DNA of 52,716 nt from the NCBI GenBank assembly GCA_012270795.1, contig JAAXHO010000151.1:1-52716 (forward strand), read 5' to 3'. The notes beneath the pieces are model-generated. The model was not told the origin of the DNA, ran no database searches, and saw only the letters and a list, made by a program, of their open reading frames with translations. Below are positions 1 through 8,467 of this stretch, piece after piece (position 1 is the first letter of the stretch; each line of letters opens with the position of its first letter). The translations under genes were made by a program, and so were the position numbers. Origin of the DNA: Candidatus Poribacteria bacterium (GTDB lineage Bacteria; Poribacteria; WGA-4E; WGA-3G).

Positions 1-190
1 CTGTAAGACCGAGAATTCCACTAATGCAAATATATCCACTAATACAAAAATAACAGAATCCTTTTATCAGAATTTCTAAATCTACCATAGATCTATTCCT
101 TTCAATAATTTTAGTAATTTAGCGCAACTTGAAAATATTATAACATTTTTTTGCTATACAGAACAGACAAATATTTTGTCTGTGAAAGTT

Positions 191-346
191 ATACCATTTC
201 TAAAATATAATTTCTCATTAGCTGCGGAGATCTGGTAGGAGCGACCTCCCGGTCGCGACCGGGAGGTCGCTCCTACCGAAGAGAGACCTCCAATCAGCGA
301 TAAAAGTGAAATACCTTAATGGGACAATATTAATTAGAATTGGTAT
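191..346. mobile_element. Miniature inverted-repeat element, copy 1 (REP-like hairpin core)
   Basis: A 156-bp element begins ATACCATTTCTAAAA and ends with the complement of ATACCAATTCTAATTA, so the ends are imperfect terminal inverted repeats. The flanks extend the symmetry to TATACCA/TGGTATA, which fits TA-targeting IS630/mariner-type insertion. The core at 234-277 is a perfect 44-bp palindrome with 22-bp arms beginning GGTAGGAGCGACCTCC. Related copies lie at 29587-29743 and 32841-32969. Elements with the same ends but other cores lie at 25587-25702 and 50344-50493. No ORF is present, so the element must be mobilised in trans. Confidence 0.8.
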
Positions 347-350
347 AAGG

Positions 351-398
351 CTCTTAAGTTTACACTTATAGGTGTCGCTTCGCTCTACCCGACCTACA
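351..398. repeat. Single arm of dispersed hairpin repeat
   Basis: This stretch starts GGCTCTTAAGTTTACACTTA and continues through GTCGCTTCGCTCTACCCGACC. It matches the right arm of the nested palindrome at 30049-30086, and its second half matches the hairpin core at 50374-50461. Here only one arm is present, directly after the element at 191-346. The rest of the 1-1008 interval is AT-rich and holds a possible 32-codon ORF (695-793) and a terminator-like hairpin (893-912); nothing else was recognised in it. Confidence 0.6.
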
Positions 399-694
399 GA
401 TGGTTATTAGGTGTCGCAACAAGTCACTTTTTATTTTATTTTTATAGAAAATTACAACAATTTCACCAAAAAAACGCTTAAATTACAAAAAATATGCATA
501 TTTTTTGTAATTTTTTGTTGACTTATAACGTAAATACTATTATAATTATATAAGTCTGATTGCATGCGTAATCATACAATATGTGATTATAAATAAAAAG
601 TTACTTGAATAAAATTTGAAAATTTGTTAAATTAACTTGACATTATACAATTCTTTAATGTATAATTAAAAAACATTGGCAGACGCAGGTGATC

Positions 695-793
695 ATGATT
701 ACTGCATGGCAATGTGAAATTTGGATTAAAGAAAGCGAAGTTAAAGTTTGGTTAGTTCAAGGTAAATGCTTCGTTGATTATTCTAAATTTTAA
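695..793 (+). CDS. Possible 32-residue Trp-rich small protein
   Basis: An ATG at 695 is preceded by AGGTG, a plausible ribosome-binding site five bases upstream, and opens 32 codons ending at TAA 791-793. The peptide starts MITAWQCEIWIKESEV and has three Trp, two Cys and no obvious membrane segment. A terminator-like hairpin follows at 893-912, so this could be an independent short transcription unit upstream of the lamin-tail gene. No family is recognised. It may equally be chance in AT-rich sequence. Confidence 0.25.
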   Translation: MITAWQCEIWIKESEVKVWLVQGKCFVDYSKF

Positions 794-892
794 TTTAATC
801 GGTAACAGCAACGAATATTACGGACATTTTCCACGAATTATACGTTTTACCCTTTTTGTCCAATTCAGATTGCAATACCGGTTAGGATAGGT

Positions 893-912
893 AAACAGGT
901 TTCCCTGTTTTT
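893..912 (+). terminator. Possible rho-independent terminator
   Basis: A 7-bp stem AAACAGG/CCTGTTT with a short loop runs directly into a T-rich tail (TGTTTTTTAC). It sits between the small ORF at 695-793 and the gene at 1009 and could end a short upstream transcript. Confidence 0.4.
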
Positions 913-1008
913 TACATAAATATATTAGTTTTGATATTGAAAATAGATTAACAGGAATAAATCCCTGAATCTTAACTTGAGTTTAAAATTTTATAAGGAG
1001 AATAAATA

Positions 1009-4000
1009 ATGAACCTGTCACATAGATTGACATTTTCTTTAGTTTTTTCTATATTGTTCGTTGCCGGGTTTGCTCTTGTGCCGACCGTGATGGCAGCAGA
1101 AGGTGGTCCCGCAATAGTATCCATTGTGTTGGACGACTCAATGACTTTGGGACACACAGGTAATGCCACCTCGGATCCAGTGATTGAAGCAGTCTCTGCA
1201 ACAGCGACTGTGAGCAATGGCAATGCACTACTCACGGCACCAGATCCTGGAGCTACTACAGCTGTTGCAGGTAATCGTGTAATCCTTCTTGATGTAGGGG
1301 CTGCGATGGATACAACTAGTGGTGTCGGTTTTTTCCGTTTACTTGTTACGTTTGGTGAAGATGTATACAACGCTGATACTGCCAAGCCTGATGCTCCCCA
1401 TGATCCTGACACGAGTTTGCACGATCAAAGTGCTACCCGCACAGGTCTTGTAGAGGCCGATGATCTCAAATCTAGCGATTTTAGGATACTTTCTGCCATA
1501 GGTCTCATTGATGGACAAAATGTAACTGGGTTAACTGTTTCTAATGTTACGCGTGTTCAGACCGCTGGTGCGAATACAGATGCTGCTGACGATGATAAGT
1601 ATAGTCTGCGTCAGTTTTATGTAGAGATTACAGTGCCGAATGCTGCTCTTGAGAGTCTGCCGATGAACGTTGCCATAGTAGTAAATGCGGATGCAGGAAT
1701 CTTTGGTATCGGTACGAATCGGCAAATTTCGCCTTTTGTGGCAGCTCAAAATGGTCTCAGCAACGAAGGGTATGTTGCAGATGTCAAGCCCGGGGCTCCT
1801 CAGCAGCCATATACTCAATATGATTTCCAAGTTATACCAAGAGCCATTTCTGCAGTAACAATAACAGGTAGACCTTCCGGCGCAATCAGAAGTCATCAAC
1901 GGATTATCCTAACCTTAACTTTTGATCCTGCACTTAATGTTTCTGACGTTCCTACTCGTACTAATATTTTAGTTACGAATGGGGAAATTCTGGATGATGA
2001 TACAAGCACTGCGGATGTGGATGAAGGTATCAACGATATATCTCCGACCAATGTCCCCCATACAAGATATGTGTTAACTATTCTTCCACAGGGCGGAGGG
2101 GGAGATACTTATACAATAACGGTGAGAAATGCAGTAGGTACGGCTTTCGTATTGAATGAAGCGTACCAGGTAAATAACTTACCGGAAGCACAACGCGTGA
2201 CGATTACGGGTCCGCAAACAGTGCCAGCAGATGGTATACCTTTTGTCGTTAACATCGTGTATAGTGTTGCACCTGCGACCCCACTTACAGATGCTGGTGT
2301 CACCGTTGAAAATGGAACTAAAGTTGCTGGATCTTTTAGTGGGCCAGGTGGTGTGTCAAGAAGAAATTACAGCGTTCGAATTGATCCTAACAATCCGACA
2401 TCAAATAACCCTGTAACAGTAACAGTGCGAGTAGGTCAAGATTTCGCCACATTCACTACAAGTGTAGCGGGAACAACACCAACACCAACACCAACACCGG
2501 ATGATCCGCATGCTCCAATTGAAATAACACTTGCTGCGGGGTTGGAAGCGGGTAAATATTTGGTTGTTACACCTGCTACGATTACTCGCACGGTAGGTTC
2601 AGAGATGAATGCTGATGTACTACCGGCTGTTGGTGTTACATATGAAACCCAAGCAACAATGCCTGATTTAGAGAATCTACTCTTTGGCGGCGGTACTATT
2701 GATGTATATGTAGATGCTGGTACTGGTAACACAGCTGCTGACATCAACATAAACGAAATTATGTGGGCACTTGATGAGGGAGAAGTTGGCACGGTTGGTC
2801 ATACGGCTCACCAATGGATTGAACTTCACAATAACTCCACTGAAAATGCTGCAGCAGGCACAATCACACTCTGGTTTAAGCCTCGCACGCTTACCAGTGC
2901 ACCTACAGATGAAGGTACACGCACGGATCGCTTGAGTAACAACCAGAAGTATGATCTCCTTCAGACAGGATGGAGAATTGCAGGTAAAGGTCAAAATGGT
3001 AATTCCCAATCGGATCCCAAAATAGACTTTATCTCTATGGTGAGAACTGGTGCCAACGGTATTCACCCGAATAGTTGGGCTAAGTCCACACGGTCTACTT
3101 ATGTGAACCATATAGCCACACCAGGTGAAGCAAATACACGTACAGGGGTTAACCCGACAGTTGATTTCCGTCCAGGTCTTAATGCTAATGGTAGCCTGAA
3201 CAGAGGTGTCATAGATGGCAAGATTAGGTACCATCCGCCTAAGAACTCGGTTATTATCAACGAAGTTCACAACAATAGTGATGACGACTTGGATTGGCTT
3301 GAACTCCGTTTCTTAAAAAGAACAAATATTCAGAGATGGACGTTGAGTTGGGCCGCGAGGGATTTCCAAGAAAGAAAAATTATAAAGTTCCCAAATAGGG
3401 CACTTTGGTTTGATGCAGAAACAATTTTGTTGATCGTCAACAAAGATCCAAAGGAGACACCGCTTGCCGCTGGACAGAACGTTAAAGTGGGGGGGGTAGA
3501 CAACCAAGCACGTGGGGCAGGTCCTCATAAGTATTGGGTTTTACCCAGTGAAGGTGGTCATGCAGACTATTATCTGGACATTCCAAACAGTGGTAATAAT
3601 TATAATGATGGTGATTTCTTACTAATTTTGCGCACCGCAGATGGTGATCATCGTTTCGGTTCACGCGACAGAATGCATGATGTTATCGGTACTGGCACTT
3701 TCGAAAAGAAAACGCTGCGGGTGGCGAATCGATCAGACATTCAACGCGAACCGCATACAAGGTTTGCCAGTAGTGCTGGTGGAGATAATCAAGGATATAT
3801 CTGGTTTACTCGTACGTGGCCCATAAACGGACACGACAATATCGCCAATTACCATCCCGCGAATGCTGGTAGTCTTCTACAAAATGATAGAAAGCTCGCG
3901 GTTGGTAGTGTCTTGGCACGTAACGGTACAACACACGGTTGGAAAAAGGATGGTATCTACTTCCCCGGCCGAAAAGGTGAGCTCGGTTATGATCGTGGTG

Positions 4001-5289
4001 TCGTGGGGTATGGTACTCCCGGATATAAGAACGATGTTGTGAAAGCCAAACATACCGATCTTGCAAATGGTAAAGTTGTTGTGAGTGAATTGATGCTCAC
4101 CACTGATAGTGGCCGTTATCCGCAATGGATTGAACTCCATAATACTTCCAAGGACAATACCGTTGACCTTCATGCAGATACTGACGGTGGTGGTGCACGT
4201 CAAGGATGGAGTATTAGAGTGGAAAACAACCGTTCCGATTCTTGGGACACCAGAAGAAAGGATAGACTCCATGTTGAAGTCAAGTTCAGAAATCTCGGTG
4301 TCCGTTTTATTCCACCGAATCAAACGATACTTATCGTTGGTGATAAAGTTCTCAATTCAGGAACGGATAGATCCGTGCACTTCCCAGATCACCGTGTCGG
4401 TAGTATATGGACAGCAAGCGGGAATCCGTTTAAGATGGAAACTCGTAGGGATATTTTCTTGAACCCGAAGGGATTTCGCCTTGAAATCGTTGATGGCAGT
4501 GGTCAAGTATCCGATGTAGTTGGCAACATGGACGGTAGACGTCCGGATGTTTTCAACCCTCGCCTTGATGAAAATGATGATGTCATAAATTTTGATAGCC
4601 CATTAGATAATGGCAGTTGGAACTGGCCAACAGAAGAGTCCATGGTAATTAATAACAGACGGACTTCGTTGATTCGTTTACGCGATGACGGTGTTGTACG
4701 TGCTGGTGTTCCAACTAGTACAACAGATATGACAGGTGCTGTCCTACCGTTAGGTACAAAATGGCGTGGTGCTGGCAAAACAGGTGAAGAAGGTGAAGCC
4801 AAACACTTTGCTAAGTATGCCAAACATACTTGGGTTCACGCCGTTGATACCAAGTTGGCAAGAAGACAGATCACATGGTATGGAAGTAGCCTGGACATAG
4901 GTACGCCGGGACACACAACAAGTACTCCGCTACCCGTTCAGTTGTCCTCCTTCCGTCCTGCATTGGAAGATGGCGAAATTGTCATCCGTTGGACAACCGA
5001 ATCCGAACTTGACAACGCTGGATTTAATATCTATCGGAGTGAAACTCGGAACGGTGAATATAAGCAGGTGAACGCTGAGCTTATCGCTGGAAACGGTACA
5101 ACGGGTGAACGTAACACCTATAAATGGGTAGATACTACAGCCAAACCTGGTGCAGTATACTACTATCAAATTGAAGACGTATCCTTCGCCGGTGAGCGTC
5201 AAGCGCTTGCCATAACCAAGTTGAGAGGTTTGATTTCTGCGGAGAACAAACTGACAACACGATGGGGCGAAATAAAAGAGGTACAATAG
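1009..5289 (+). CDS. Secreted multi-domain lamin-tail (LTD) surface protein
   Basis: This 1426-residue protein starts with a signal peptide (hydrophobic core about residues 9-28, Ala-rich cleavage region near MAAEGG). Beta-sandwich, cadherin/Ig-like sequence follows to about 490, then a short Pro-Thr linker (490-503). Three lamin-tail-like modules follow, recognised by N/S-E-[ILV]-M/H starts and W[IL]EL[HR] cores: near residues 577 (INEIMW...QWIELHN), 746 (INEVHN...DWLELRF) and 1022 (VSELML...QWIELHN). From about 1310 a fibronectin-III-like domain begins PVQLSSFRPALEDGEI. The last 15 residues (NKLTTRWGEIKEVQ) resemble the ends of the secreted proteins at 6876-7601 and 7690-8409. The start is set by an AAGGAG ribosome-binding site 8-9 bases upstream. 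The role is probably extracellular or cell-surface; no enzymatic motif was seen. A terminator follows at 5469-5512. Confidence 0.85.
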   Translation: MNLSHRLTFSLVFSILFVAGFALVPTVMAAEGGPAIVSIVLDDSMTLGHTGNATSDPVIEAVSATATVSNGNALLTAPDPGATTAVAGNRVILLDVGAAMDTTSGVGFFRLLVTFGEDVYNADTAKPDAPHDPDTSLHDQSATRTGLVEADDLKSSDFRILSAIGLIDGQNVTGLTVSNVTRVQTAGANTDAADDDKYSLRQFYVEITVPNAALESLPMNVAIVVNADAGIFGIGTNRQISPFVAAQNGLSNEGYVADVKPGAPQQPYTQYDFQVIPRAISAVTITGRPSGAIRSHQRIILTLTFDPALNVSDVPTRTNILVTNGEILDDDTSTADVDEGINDISPTNVPHTRYVLTILPQGGGGDTYTITVRNAVGTAFVLNEAYQVNNLPEAQRVTITGPQTVPADGIPFVVNIVYSVAPATPLTDAGVTVENGTKVAGSFSGPGGVSRRNYSVRIDPNNPTSNNPVTVTVRVGQDFATFTTSVAGTTPTPTPTPDDPHAPIEITLAAGLEAGKYLVVTPATITRTVGSEMNADVLPAVGVTYETQATMPDLENLLFGGGTIDVYVDAGTGNTAADININEIMWALDEGEVGTVGHTAHQWIELHNNSTENAAAGTITLWFKPRTLTSAPTDEGTRTDRLSNNQKYDLLQTGWRIAGKGQNGNSQSDPKIDFISMVRTGANGIHPNSWAKSTRSTYVNHIATPGEANTRTGVNPTVDFRPGLNANGSLNRGVIDGKIRYHPPKNSVIINEVHNNSDDDLDWLELRFLKRTNIQRWTLSWAARDFQERKIIKFPNRALWFDAETILLIVNKDPKETPLAAGQNVKVGGVDNQARGAGPHKYWVLPSEGGHADYYLDIPNSGNNYNDGDFLLILRTADGDHRFGSRDRMHDVIGTGTFEKKTLRVANRSDIQREPHTRFASSAGGDNQGYIWFTRTWPINGHDNIANYHPANAGSLLQNDRKLAVGSVLARNGTTHGWKKDGIYFPGRKGELGYDRGVVGYGTPGYKNDVVKAKHTDLANGKVVVSELMLTTDSGRYPQWIELHNTSKDNTVDLHADTDGGGARQGWSIRVENNRSDSWDTRRKDRLHVEVKFRNLGVRFIPPNQTILIVGDKVLNSGTDRSVHFPDHRVGSIWTASGNPFKMETRRDIFLNPKGFRLEIVDGSGQVSDVVGNMDGRRPDVFNPRLDENDDVINFDSPLDNGSWNWPTEESMVINNRRTSLIRLRDDGVVRAGVPTSTTDMTGAVLPLGTKWRGAGKTGEEGEAKHFAKYAKHTWVHAVDTKLARRQITWYGSSLDIGTPGHTTSTPLPVQLSSFRPALEDGEIVIRWTTESELDNAGFNIYRSETRNGEYKQVNAELIAGNGTTGERNTYKWVDTTAKPGAVYYYQIEDVSFAGERQALAITKLRGLISAENKLTTRWGEIKEVQ

Positions 5290-5468
5290 GGTTAAATTCA
5301 GGGATATTTAACCAAGTTCTCCTATATATAAGGACCCTGCAGAATCCTTATTGGAGGAAATCTCAACTAAAAAATAATTCGCCTTTTGGGAGCTTATGCA
5401 AATTGCCGTTGTTATGATGGTTTCCTCAAGGCGGAATTACTAACCTTACCTATCTAACTAACCTAATA

Positions 5469-5512
5469 AAGTAGAGAGTTTGTGCCAGCAATCTCTCTAC
5501 TTTTTCTTTTTT
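5469..5512 (+). terminator. Rho-independent terminator of the lamin-tail gene
   Basis: A perfect 10-bp stem (AAGTAGAGAG / CTCTCTACTT) with a 14-base loop is followed by a T-rich tract TTTTTCTTTTTTG. It lies about 180 bases after the lamin-tail stop codon. The 5290-5468 interval shows no gene. Confidence 0.75.
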
Positions 5513-5541
5513 GTTGCCCTCATGTTGTGTTTCCCCTTGTT

Positions 5542-5620
5542 GGTAGGAGCGACCTCTGGTCGCGTGTTTTCCATCTTGGTAGGAGCGACCTCTGGTCGCG
5601 ACTGTGAAGTCGCTCCTACC
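5542..5620. repeat. REP-like GGTAGGAGCGACC repeats on one side of the RAYT gene
   Basis: A half copy (5542-5564) is followed by a copy with both arms (5578-5620), GGTAGGAGCGACC...GGTCGC...GTCGCTCCTACC. They lie downstream of the RAYT-like gene, and a four-unit cluster lies on its other side (6156-6319). This is the arrangement expected of REP/RAYT systems. The same palindrome forms the core of the miniature elements at 191, 29587 and 32841. Confidence 0.8.
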
Positions 5621-5668
5621 AGAATATCACGGGTGGGATGTAACCGTAAAAAAAGCAATTGCAAAGAA

Positions 5669-6141
5669 TTATTCCATACTGTATTTGCACCGCCAAAACG
5701 GATAATCTCTTGCCTCTGACACTAACCCACGCCGAACGGGATTTTCATAATAATAGCGAATATGGTCTTTAAAGACACGTCCTTCCGAATAACGTGGTCA
5801 TGAAATGAGGATTGCCAAAATGTTCCGCTCCGACCAAGAGATTTGTTTATCTGTCTCGCTGTAAAAGTCTTTAGAGATTTTATTACATTTGATAAAGAAT
5901 GTGTATATCCTAATTGAAAAATGGTATGGATATGATCGGGAATCACTATTATACATGTCCATTTGATTCTGTCTTGTGTTTCTAACCAGTCAAATGTCTC
6001 AAAAATGGTATTTGCTATTTGGGCATTCGCAAGTATTGGGTTTCGCTTGTGTGTTGATATGGTTATAGAATAGTATGCACCAGGAATTGATCGTCTACCT
6101 TTTCGTAATTGATTGTGTCTTGGTTGTGATCTTTTTTGCAT
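5669..6141 (-). pseudogene. REP-associated tyrosine transposase (RAYT, Y1_Tnp/IS200-like), frameshifted
   Basis: The N-terminal 110 codons encode a Y1_Tnp/RAYT protein: a GAYYSITISTHKRNP beta strand, the metal-binding HUH motif VIPDHIH near residues 67-73, and the GTFWQSSFHDHVIR block. The open frame then runs into a spurious tail and stops at 5722-5724. The neighbouring frame continues with the family's conserved end (KDHIRYYYENPVRRGLVSEA) to TAA at 5669-5671. One missing base near 5768-5773 (CTTTAAAG) explains the break. Restored length is about 157 residues, normal for RAYTs. REP-like palindromes flank the gene, which suggests it once processed them. The position where a catalytic Tyr is often found (SLKTFTARQIN) holds Phe, so activity is uncertain even if the frame is restored. 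Confidence 0.8.
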
Positions 6142-6155
6142 TTTTCTCTCCTATT

Positions 6156-6319
6156 GGTAGGAGCGACCTCCTGGTCGCGACTGTGAAGTTGCTCCTACCG
6201 ATATGTGGTTGAAAGGTCGCGACTGTGAGGTCGCTCCTGCCGAAGTCCCTGGGTCGCGACTGTGAGGTCGCTCCTACCATTATTGGGGAGATCGGTCGCG
6301 ACTGTGAAGTCGCTCCTAC
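6156..6319. repeat. Cluster of four REP-like palindromic units
   Basis: One copy with both arms (6156-6199) is followed by three partial units (about 6214-6241, 6251-6278, 6293-6319). Each contains GGTCGCGACTGTGA(A/G)GT and GCTCCTAC. They lie between the RAYT gene and queF. The last unit reaches into the queF stop codon: TAG at 6316-6318 is part of the repeat's CTCCTAC segment. Confidence 0.8.
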
Positions 6320-6711
6320 GATGCCACATACCTTGCTCGGACGATGGTTTTCATACCGCCGCGGATGTTGAAATCACCGACAACTTCTGCTGATCTGGGT
6401 TGACACGCTGCGACAAAGTCTTCCAGTACTTTGTTGACGACGTGTTCATGAAAGATGCCTATATCCCGATAGAAGACAAAGTATTCTTTCAACGCCTTGA
6501 GTTCAACGCAATGTTTGTCTGGCATGTATGTGATACAGATTGTTGCGTAGTCGGGTAGTCCGGTTTTTGGACAGACAGCAGTGAATTCAAGGTTGGTAAT
6601 TTCAATTGTATAGTCCTTGTCGCTGTATTTGTTCTCCCATGTCTCTATGGGTGGTGTTTTTAGATTGCGTATGTGTGTCTGTAAGTCTTCGTAGTTTGAG
6701 TGGTTTTCCAT
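6316..6711 (-). CDS. queF: NADPH-dependent 7-cyano-7-deazaguanine reductase (preQ0 reductase)
   Basis: QueF reduces preQ0 to preQ1, the last free-base step before tRNA-guanine transglycosylase in queuosine synthesis. The 131-residue protein has the short, type I QueF layout. The nucleophile Cys sits in EFTAVCPKTGLPDYA, and the diagnostic block is ELKALKEYFVFYRDIGIFHE, which carries the substrate-binding Glu and His. The ATG at 6711 (MENHSN) is chosen over one eight codons upstream because AGGTG precedes it at good distance. The stop codon lies in a REP-like unit, so the extreme C-terminus may have been altered by insertion. queC is 38 kb away at 44336; no queD or queE was found in the window. 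Confidence 0.93.
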   Translation of the reverse strand: MENHSNYEDLQTHIRNLKTPPIETWENKYSDKDYTIEITNLEFTAVCPKTGLPDYATICITYMPDKHCVELKALKEYFVFYRDIGIFHEHVVNKVLEDFVAACQPRSAEVVGDFNIRGGMKTIVRARYVAS

Positions 6712-6808
6712 TTTTGCACCTGTTTTTTGTAGCATTGAGTTAGGTTAGATTACAAAAAAGAGGTAGTGCCATTGGTGATGACGCTACCTTGCTTTTGATT
6801 TGGATATG

Positions 6809-6867
6809 TAGCACAACCTGTTAGGTTGTGTTCTGTTGGTTTCTGCACAATCTAACAGGTTGTGCTA
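6809..6867. repeat. Inverted repeat (possible bidirectional terminator)
   Basis: Perfect 15-bp arms TAGCACAACCTGTTA and TAACAGGTTGTGCTA flank a 29-base centre. The left arm is itself followed by a smaller self-complementary GGTTGTG. It lies between the stop of the LamG-like gene (minus strand) and the start of queF. A similar AGCACAAAC hairpin occurs at 50551-50611. No T tract is present, so it may be only a dispersed repeat. Confidence 0.5.
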
Positions 6868-6875
6868 AACTAATG

Positions 6876-7601
6876 TTATCTTCCAGCTTTGATGAGTCCC
6901 CAACTTGTTGCGATTTTTCCTTTTGGGTCAACGGGTGTGGGGCCATCGGGTCCGTAGACGAGTACATCATCATAGTTTGCCATGGTGCCCCATGTTCCCA
7001 GACCGACACGTCCTGCACCATCCCGAGCGGTGTCGTTAATCTCTGCTACTAATTCATCATTGTAATAGAGTGAGTAGCTGGTAGGTGTATTGACAACTTT
7101 TATATTGTACCAGTCGCCTGTAACGACGATGTCTGCGCTATCAGCTGCCTGATGATATGCCCCATCATTCCATGCTTCTATTCGGGAGAGGGAGTTCCCC
7201 CAACCGCCGATATTCCACCAGTATTGTAGTCGGGGTTGGTCTATCATGCGGGGTGGATGGGGTGTGAGTGCTTGGCCTCTGTCTTGCATGAGTCCCAAAC
7301 ATTTGAACAGTATGAGGAATCCTTCAGCCCCGCCGACTTTACTGCCTCGGACTTCATAAGTGTAATTGTTCCAACTTTCGTCTCAGTATTCGTCGGAGAT
7401 GAGACTTATACAGTTGACACTGTTTGCGGCTTGTTTATATACGCCATCTGCGACTTGCCAGTTTCCAAAGAGTGCCACCCATTTCATTTCAGATTCACTG
7501 GGTTGCTCGAAATCATCTTGAAAGTAGACTTGTGATATTGCGGTTGTTACAAGTCCGAAAGTTAAACAACATAAGAGAATAAATGTACTCAATCTTTTCA
7601 T
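6876..7601 (-). pseudogene. Secreted LamG/DUF1080-like protein with internal TGA
   Basis: A single frame runs from ATG 7601 (GGAG ribosome-binding site) to the stop at 6876, broken only by TGA at 7383-7385 (codon 73). The paralogue at 7690-8409 has TGG there: DDYWDEEWNEYTYEVRG against DEY*DESWNNYTYEVRG, so a single G-to-A change is the likely cause. The protein would have a signal peptide (FILLCCLTFGLVTTAISQ), a concanavalin-type beta sandwich (EDNF-like start, EVRGSKVGGAEGFLI, WWNIGGWGN) and the C-terminal motif GKIATSWGLIKAGR. The fold is shared by LamG and 3-keto-disaccharide hydrolase-like (DUF1080) families, which usually bind or act on carbohydrates. Whether the stop is read through cannot be told from sequence. 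Confidence 0.75.
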
Positions 7602-7659
7602 ATTGTGTGCTCCTTTTTGTGGTAAAGATTACTATTAGTGTTGATGTGGTGGTTTTCAA

Positions 7660-7685
7660 ATCGGGGTTAGAAACCCCTCCAACAA
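7660..7685. repeat. Dispersed repeat arm (26 bp)
   Basis: ATCGGGGTTAGAAACCCCTC plus CAACAA is identical to the inner palindrome arm at 30012-30037. It is itself partly palindromic (GGGGTTAGAAACCCC). It lies in the short gap between the two LamG-like paralogues. Confidence 0.6.
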
Positions 7686-7689
7686 TGGA

Positions 7690-8409
7690 CTATCTTCCAG
7701 CTTTGATGAGTCCCCAGCTTGTTGCGATTTTGCCGTTGGGGTCGACAGGTAAGGCTCCTTTGGGTCCATAGACGAGGACATCATCGTATCTTGCGATGGT
7801 ATGCCATGTTGCGACACCGATCCTGCCTACACCATTTCTTGTGGAATCGTTAATAGTGTTCCCTACTTTTTCATCGTTAAGGTAAAGCGTGTAACCGGTA
7901 GGAGTATTAACAATTTTGATGTTATACCATTCGTTTGTATTGATAGTGTGGTTAGTGTTCGGGCTTGCTACACCACCCCACGACTCTACTTTTGAAGTTG
8001 TATTAGTCCAACCACCGAGGTTCCACCAGTATTCTAACCTTTGCTGTTCTTGCATGCGCGGGGGGTGATCTTTAAGGTTCCTTCCCCGAGGTTCCATCGT
8101 GCCTTGGCACCGGAACATAATCAGAAATCCTTCAGCACCACTTATTTTATTACCACGTACCTCATAGGTGTACTCATTCCATTCCTCATCCCAATAGTCA
8201 TCAGCAACGACACTCATGCAATTTGCATCATTTAGTTTTTGATGGTATTCCTTATCTTTGAATTCCCAGGTGCCGTATAGTGCCACCCACTTTTCTTGAG
8301 ATTCATTGACGTTGTCAAAGTCATCTTCAAAGTAGATTTGAGATGTGGCAATCGTTGTAAAGCTAAAGGTGAAACAACATAAGAGGATTAATATACTAAA
8401 CTTTTTCAT
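7690..8409 (-). CDS. Secreted LamG/DUF1080-like protein (intact paralogue)
   Basis: This 239-residue protein has a GGAG site before ATG 8409 and a signal peptide (LILLCCFTFSFTTIATSQ). A beta-sandwich domain follows, starting IYFEDDFDNVNESQEKWVALYGTWE, with EVRGNKISGAEGFLIMF and YWWNLGGWTNTTSKVESW blocks. It is collinear along its full length with the gene at 6876-7601, so the pair arose by tandem duplication. The last residues, GKIATSWGLIKAGR, are identical to those of its neighbour and resemble the end of the 1426-residue protein; this may be a sorting or anchoring signal. The fold is that of carbohydrate-binding LamG/DUF1080 proteins. No catalytic residues can be assigned. Confidence 0.75.
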   Translation of the reverse strand: MKKFSILILLCCFTFSFTTIATSQIYFEDDFDNVNESQEKWVALYGTWEFKDKEYHQKLNDANCMSVVADDYWDEEWNEYTYEVRGNKISGAEGFLIMFRCQGTMEPRGRNLKDHPPRMQEQQRLEYWWNLGGWTNTTSKVESWGGVASPNTNHTINTNEWYNIKIVNTPTGYTLYLNDEKVGNTINDSTRNGVGRIGVATWHTIARYDDVLVYGPKGALPVDPNGKIATSWGLIKAGR

Positions 8410-8435
8410 TTGACGATGCTCCTATATATAGGAAG

Positions 8436-8459
8436 GTGGTTCGTCGATTGACGAACCAC
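8436..8459. terminator. Hairpin between convergent-spaced minus-strand genes
   Basis: Perfect 10-bp arms GTGGTTCGTC/GACGAACCAC flank a 4-base loop. It lies just past the stop of the DUF1549/DUF1553 gene on the minus strand. There is no clear T tract, so it may be a weak terminator or a transcript-stabilising stem. Confidence 0.35.
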
Positions 8460-8467
8460 TTGTTATT

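Noticed and set aside
972-1412. 146-codon minus-strand ORF opposite the start of the lamin-tail gene
   Set aside because: It lies antisense to a confidently assigned gene, shows no domain and has no ribosome-binding site.
4930-5289. Classical T9SS C-terminal domain on the lamin-tail protein
   Set aside because: The PVQLSSF start resembles proteins found with T9SS, but the end lacks the usual conserved CTD blocks and no por/gld genes were found.
5542-6319. CRISPR array from the repeated GGTCGCGACTGTGA units
   Set aside because: The spacers are irregular, the repeats are palindromic and unequal in length, and no cas genes are present; this is a REP-like cluster.
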